A stretch of 5,476 nucleotides of DNA from Nitrososphaeria archaeon (lineage in GTDB: Archaea; Thermoproteota; Nitrososphaeria; JACIWG01): NCBI GenBank assembly GCA_029776125.1, contig JARVJS010000083.1, forward strand, positions 1-5,476, written 5' to 3'. Position numbers and translations under genes: made by a program. Below the pieces are notes generated by a model. The model saw only the letters and a list, made by a program, of their open reading frames with translations, was not told where the DNA came from and did no database searches. Below are positions 4,912 through 5,476 of this stretch, piece by piece (position 1 is the first letter of the stretch; every line of letters starts with the position of its first letter).

Positions 4912-5476
4912 CTTCTATTCTCCCCCTCCTTTTCTCACTTACTCTTATGTAGGTGAATGAAATTATAACGAAGAGTAGTGATAAGCCTATCAAAATTGTT
5001 GAAACTACTGAAAATGGGTTACGGTTGGGGTCTTTTAAAACTTGTGATAACTCTAAGAATGGAAAGTATAAGAGTGCAAGTGTTATGATTCCAATAGTGT
5101 ATCTGAACACTTTATAGAATGTATCCTTTATGAATGCCCTAAGTATTTGGCCAACATAGTATATTCCAGCACCAAACCACATATATATTAGAGCATTTTC
5201 TAAAAATATTCCTAAAAGAAATGGAAAATATTCTAAAAGCTGTGATGGGTTTGTAATAACATTCTTAAACTCTATCGTTGCTCCTAAACCAACCCCTCCC
5301 CTGTAGAATGCAATAACATACATAATTAACATACCAAATATTGAAAATATTCTAATATAGCTCGAGGGTGTTAGTTTCCTAACTTCTCCCACAATCTTAT
5401 CTAAACTGAACCCCCTAATGATAAAAAGTATGCCTAGGAAAAATAGTATACCAATCAATGCTTCAGTAACAAGATT
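4874..5476 (-). CDS. Multi-pass membrane protein, probably C-terminal part of a DUF373 family protein (partial, 5' end beyond window)
   Basis: The reading frame is open to the window edge, so the start is not visible: a TTG at 5458 could begin a 194-residue protein, but six codons upstream (reading NLVTEA) continue what looks like the same membrane helix, and no SD precedes the TTG. Counted from that TTG, hydrophobic segments lie at about 1-16, 36-54, 76-104, 118-136 and 148-171, giving about five membrane spans; the tail (172-194, KRRGR...) is charged and likely cytosolic. The pattern GILFIIRGFSLDK followed by regularly spaced helices resembles the membrane half of archaeal DUF373 proteins (COG2237), which have a soluble N-terminal domain first and about 370 residues in all. 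That call is from memory of the family, not a search. No catalytic motif is visible. The stop lies inside uppS (38-nt overlap), suggesting cotranscription and perhaps a role in lipid-carrier or envelope biology. Function unknown. Confidence 0.75.
   Translation of the reverse strand, partial: NLVTEALIGILFFLGILFIIRGFSLDKIVGEVRKLTPSSYIRIFSIFGMLIMYVIAFYRGGVGLGATIEFKNVITNPSQLLEYFPFLLGIFLENALIYMWFGAGIYYVGQILRAFIKDTFYKVFRYTIGIITLALLYFPFLELSQVLKDPNRNPFSVVSTILIGLSLLFVIISFTYIRVSEKRRGRIEDAKKDAGNTGSI
4921..4930 (-). promoter_or_regulatory. Shine-Dalgarno site for uppS inside the upstream gene
   Basis: On the minus strand AGGAGGGGGA contains GGAGG and ends 9 nt before the ATG at 4911. It encodes Arg-Arg-Gly-Arg near the end of the upstream membrane protein, so the site is embedded in coding sequence. 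Its distance favours ATG 4911 over the in-frame ATG 4899. Ribosomes finishing the upstream gene could load directly onto uppS. Confidence 0.65.

Noticed and set aside
4889..4912. Tandem GATGCT repeat as a functional element
   Set aside because: Only six bases repeat exactly, in coding sequence for Asp-Ala twice; likely chance, noted only because it creates two ATGs.
1..5476. Mobile element, CRISPR array, tRNA, phage or defence system
   Set aside because: No direct-repeat arrays, transposase or integrase sequence, cloverleaf or defence-type domain is visible; all space is filled by the six genes.

Overview
The window looks like chromosomal DNA of an archaeon, most likely a thermophile of the TACK/crenarchaeal side. 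The evidence is: a short, archaeal-type adenylosuccinate synthetase of 339 residues (bacterial enzymes have about 430); a crenarchaeal-looking cis-prenyltransferase; a stand-alone AIR-synthase-like protein; an archaeal TATA box driving genes that lack a Shine-Dalgarno site; and anti-SD-matching AGGTG/GGAGG sites in front of other genes. The DNA is AT-rich and very tightly packed. No species is named, because nothing here is diagnostic at that level.

Layout, left to right. (1) Positions 20-2050, plus strand: a sugar kinase of the BadF/BadG/N-acetylglucosamine kinase family, then a uroporphyrinogen-decarboxylase-like protein that is probably not HemE. They are separated by a short gap holding an inverted repeat that covers the ribosome binding site. 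They look like the tail of a sugar-related operon that begins outside the window. (2) 2051-3070, minus strand: purA, the first committed step from IMP to AMP. Its stop codon directly abuts the stop of the URO-D-like gene. (3) 3071-3141: a 71-bp divergent promoter region with one TATA element placed about equally far from both start codons. (4) 3142-4134, plus strand: an AIR synthase/HypE-fold ATP-binding protein of unknown substrate. (5) 4129-5476, minus strand: a membrane protein, probably the C-terminal half of a DUF373 protein cut by the window edge, followed by the overlapping gene for a cis-prenyltransferase (UppS family) that makes the polyprenyl lipid carrier for glycosylation.

There are four transcription units with no gene-free stretch longer than about 75 bp. 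Both convergent gene pairs have no intergenic DNA: one pair abuts exactly and the other overlaps by 6 bp. I see no mobile element, CRISPR array, RNA gene, toxin-antitoxin or defence module. The window is mostly housekeeping. The most interesting points are the shared divergent promoter between purA and an uncharacterised PurM-fold protein, the kinase/URO-D-like pair of unknown pathway, and the linkage of a membrane protein of unknown function to uppS.
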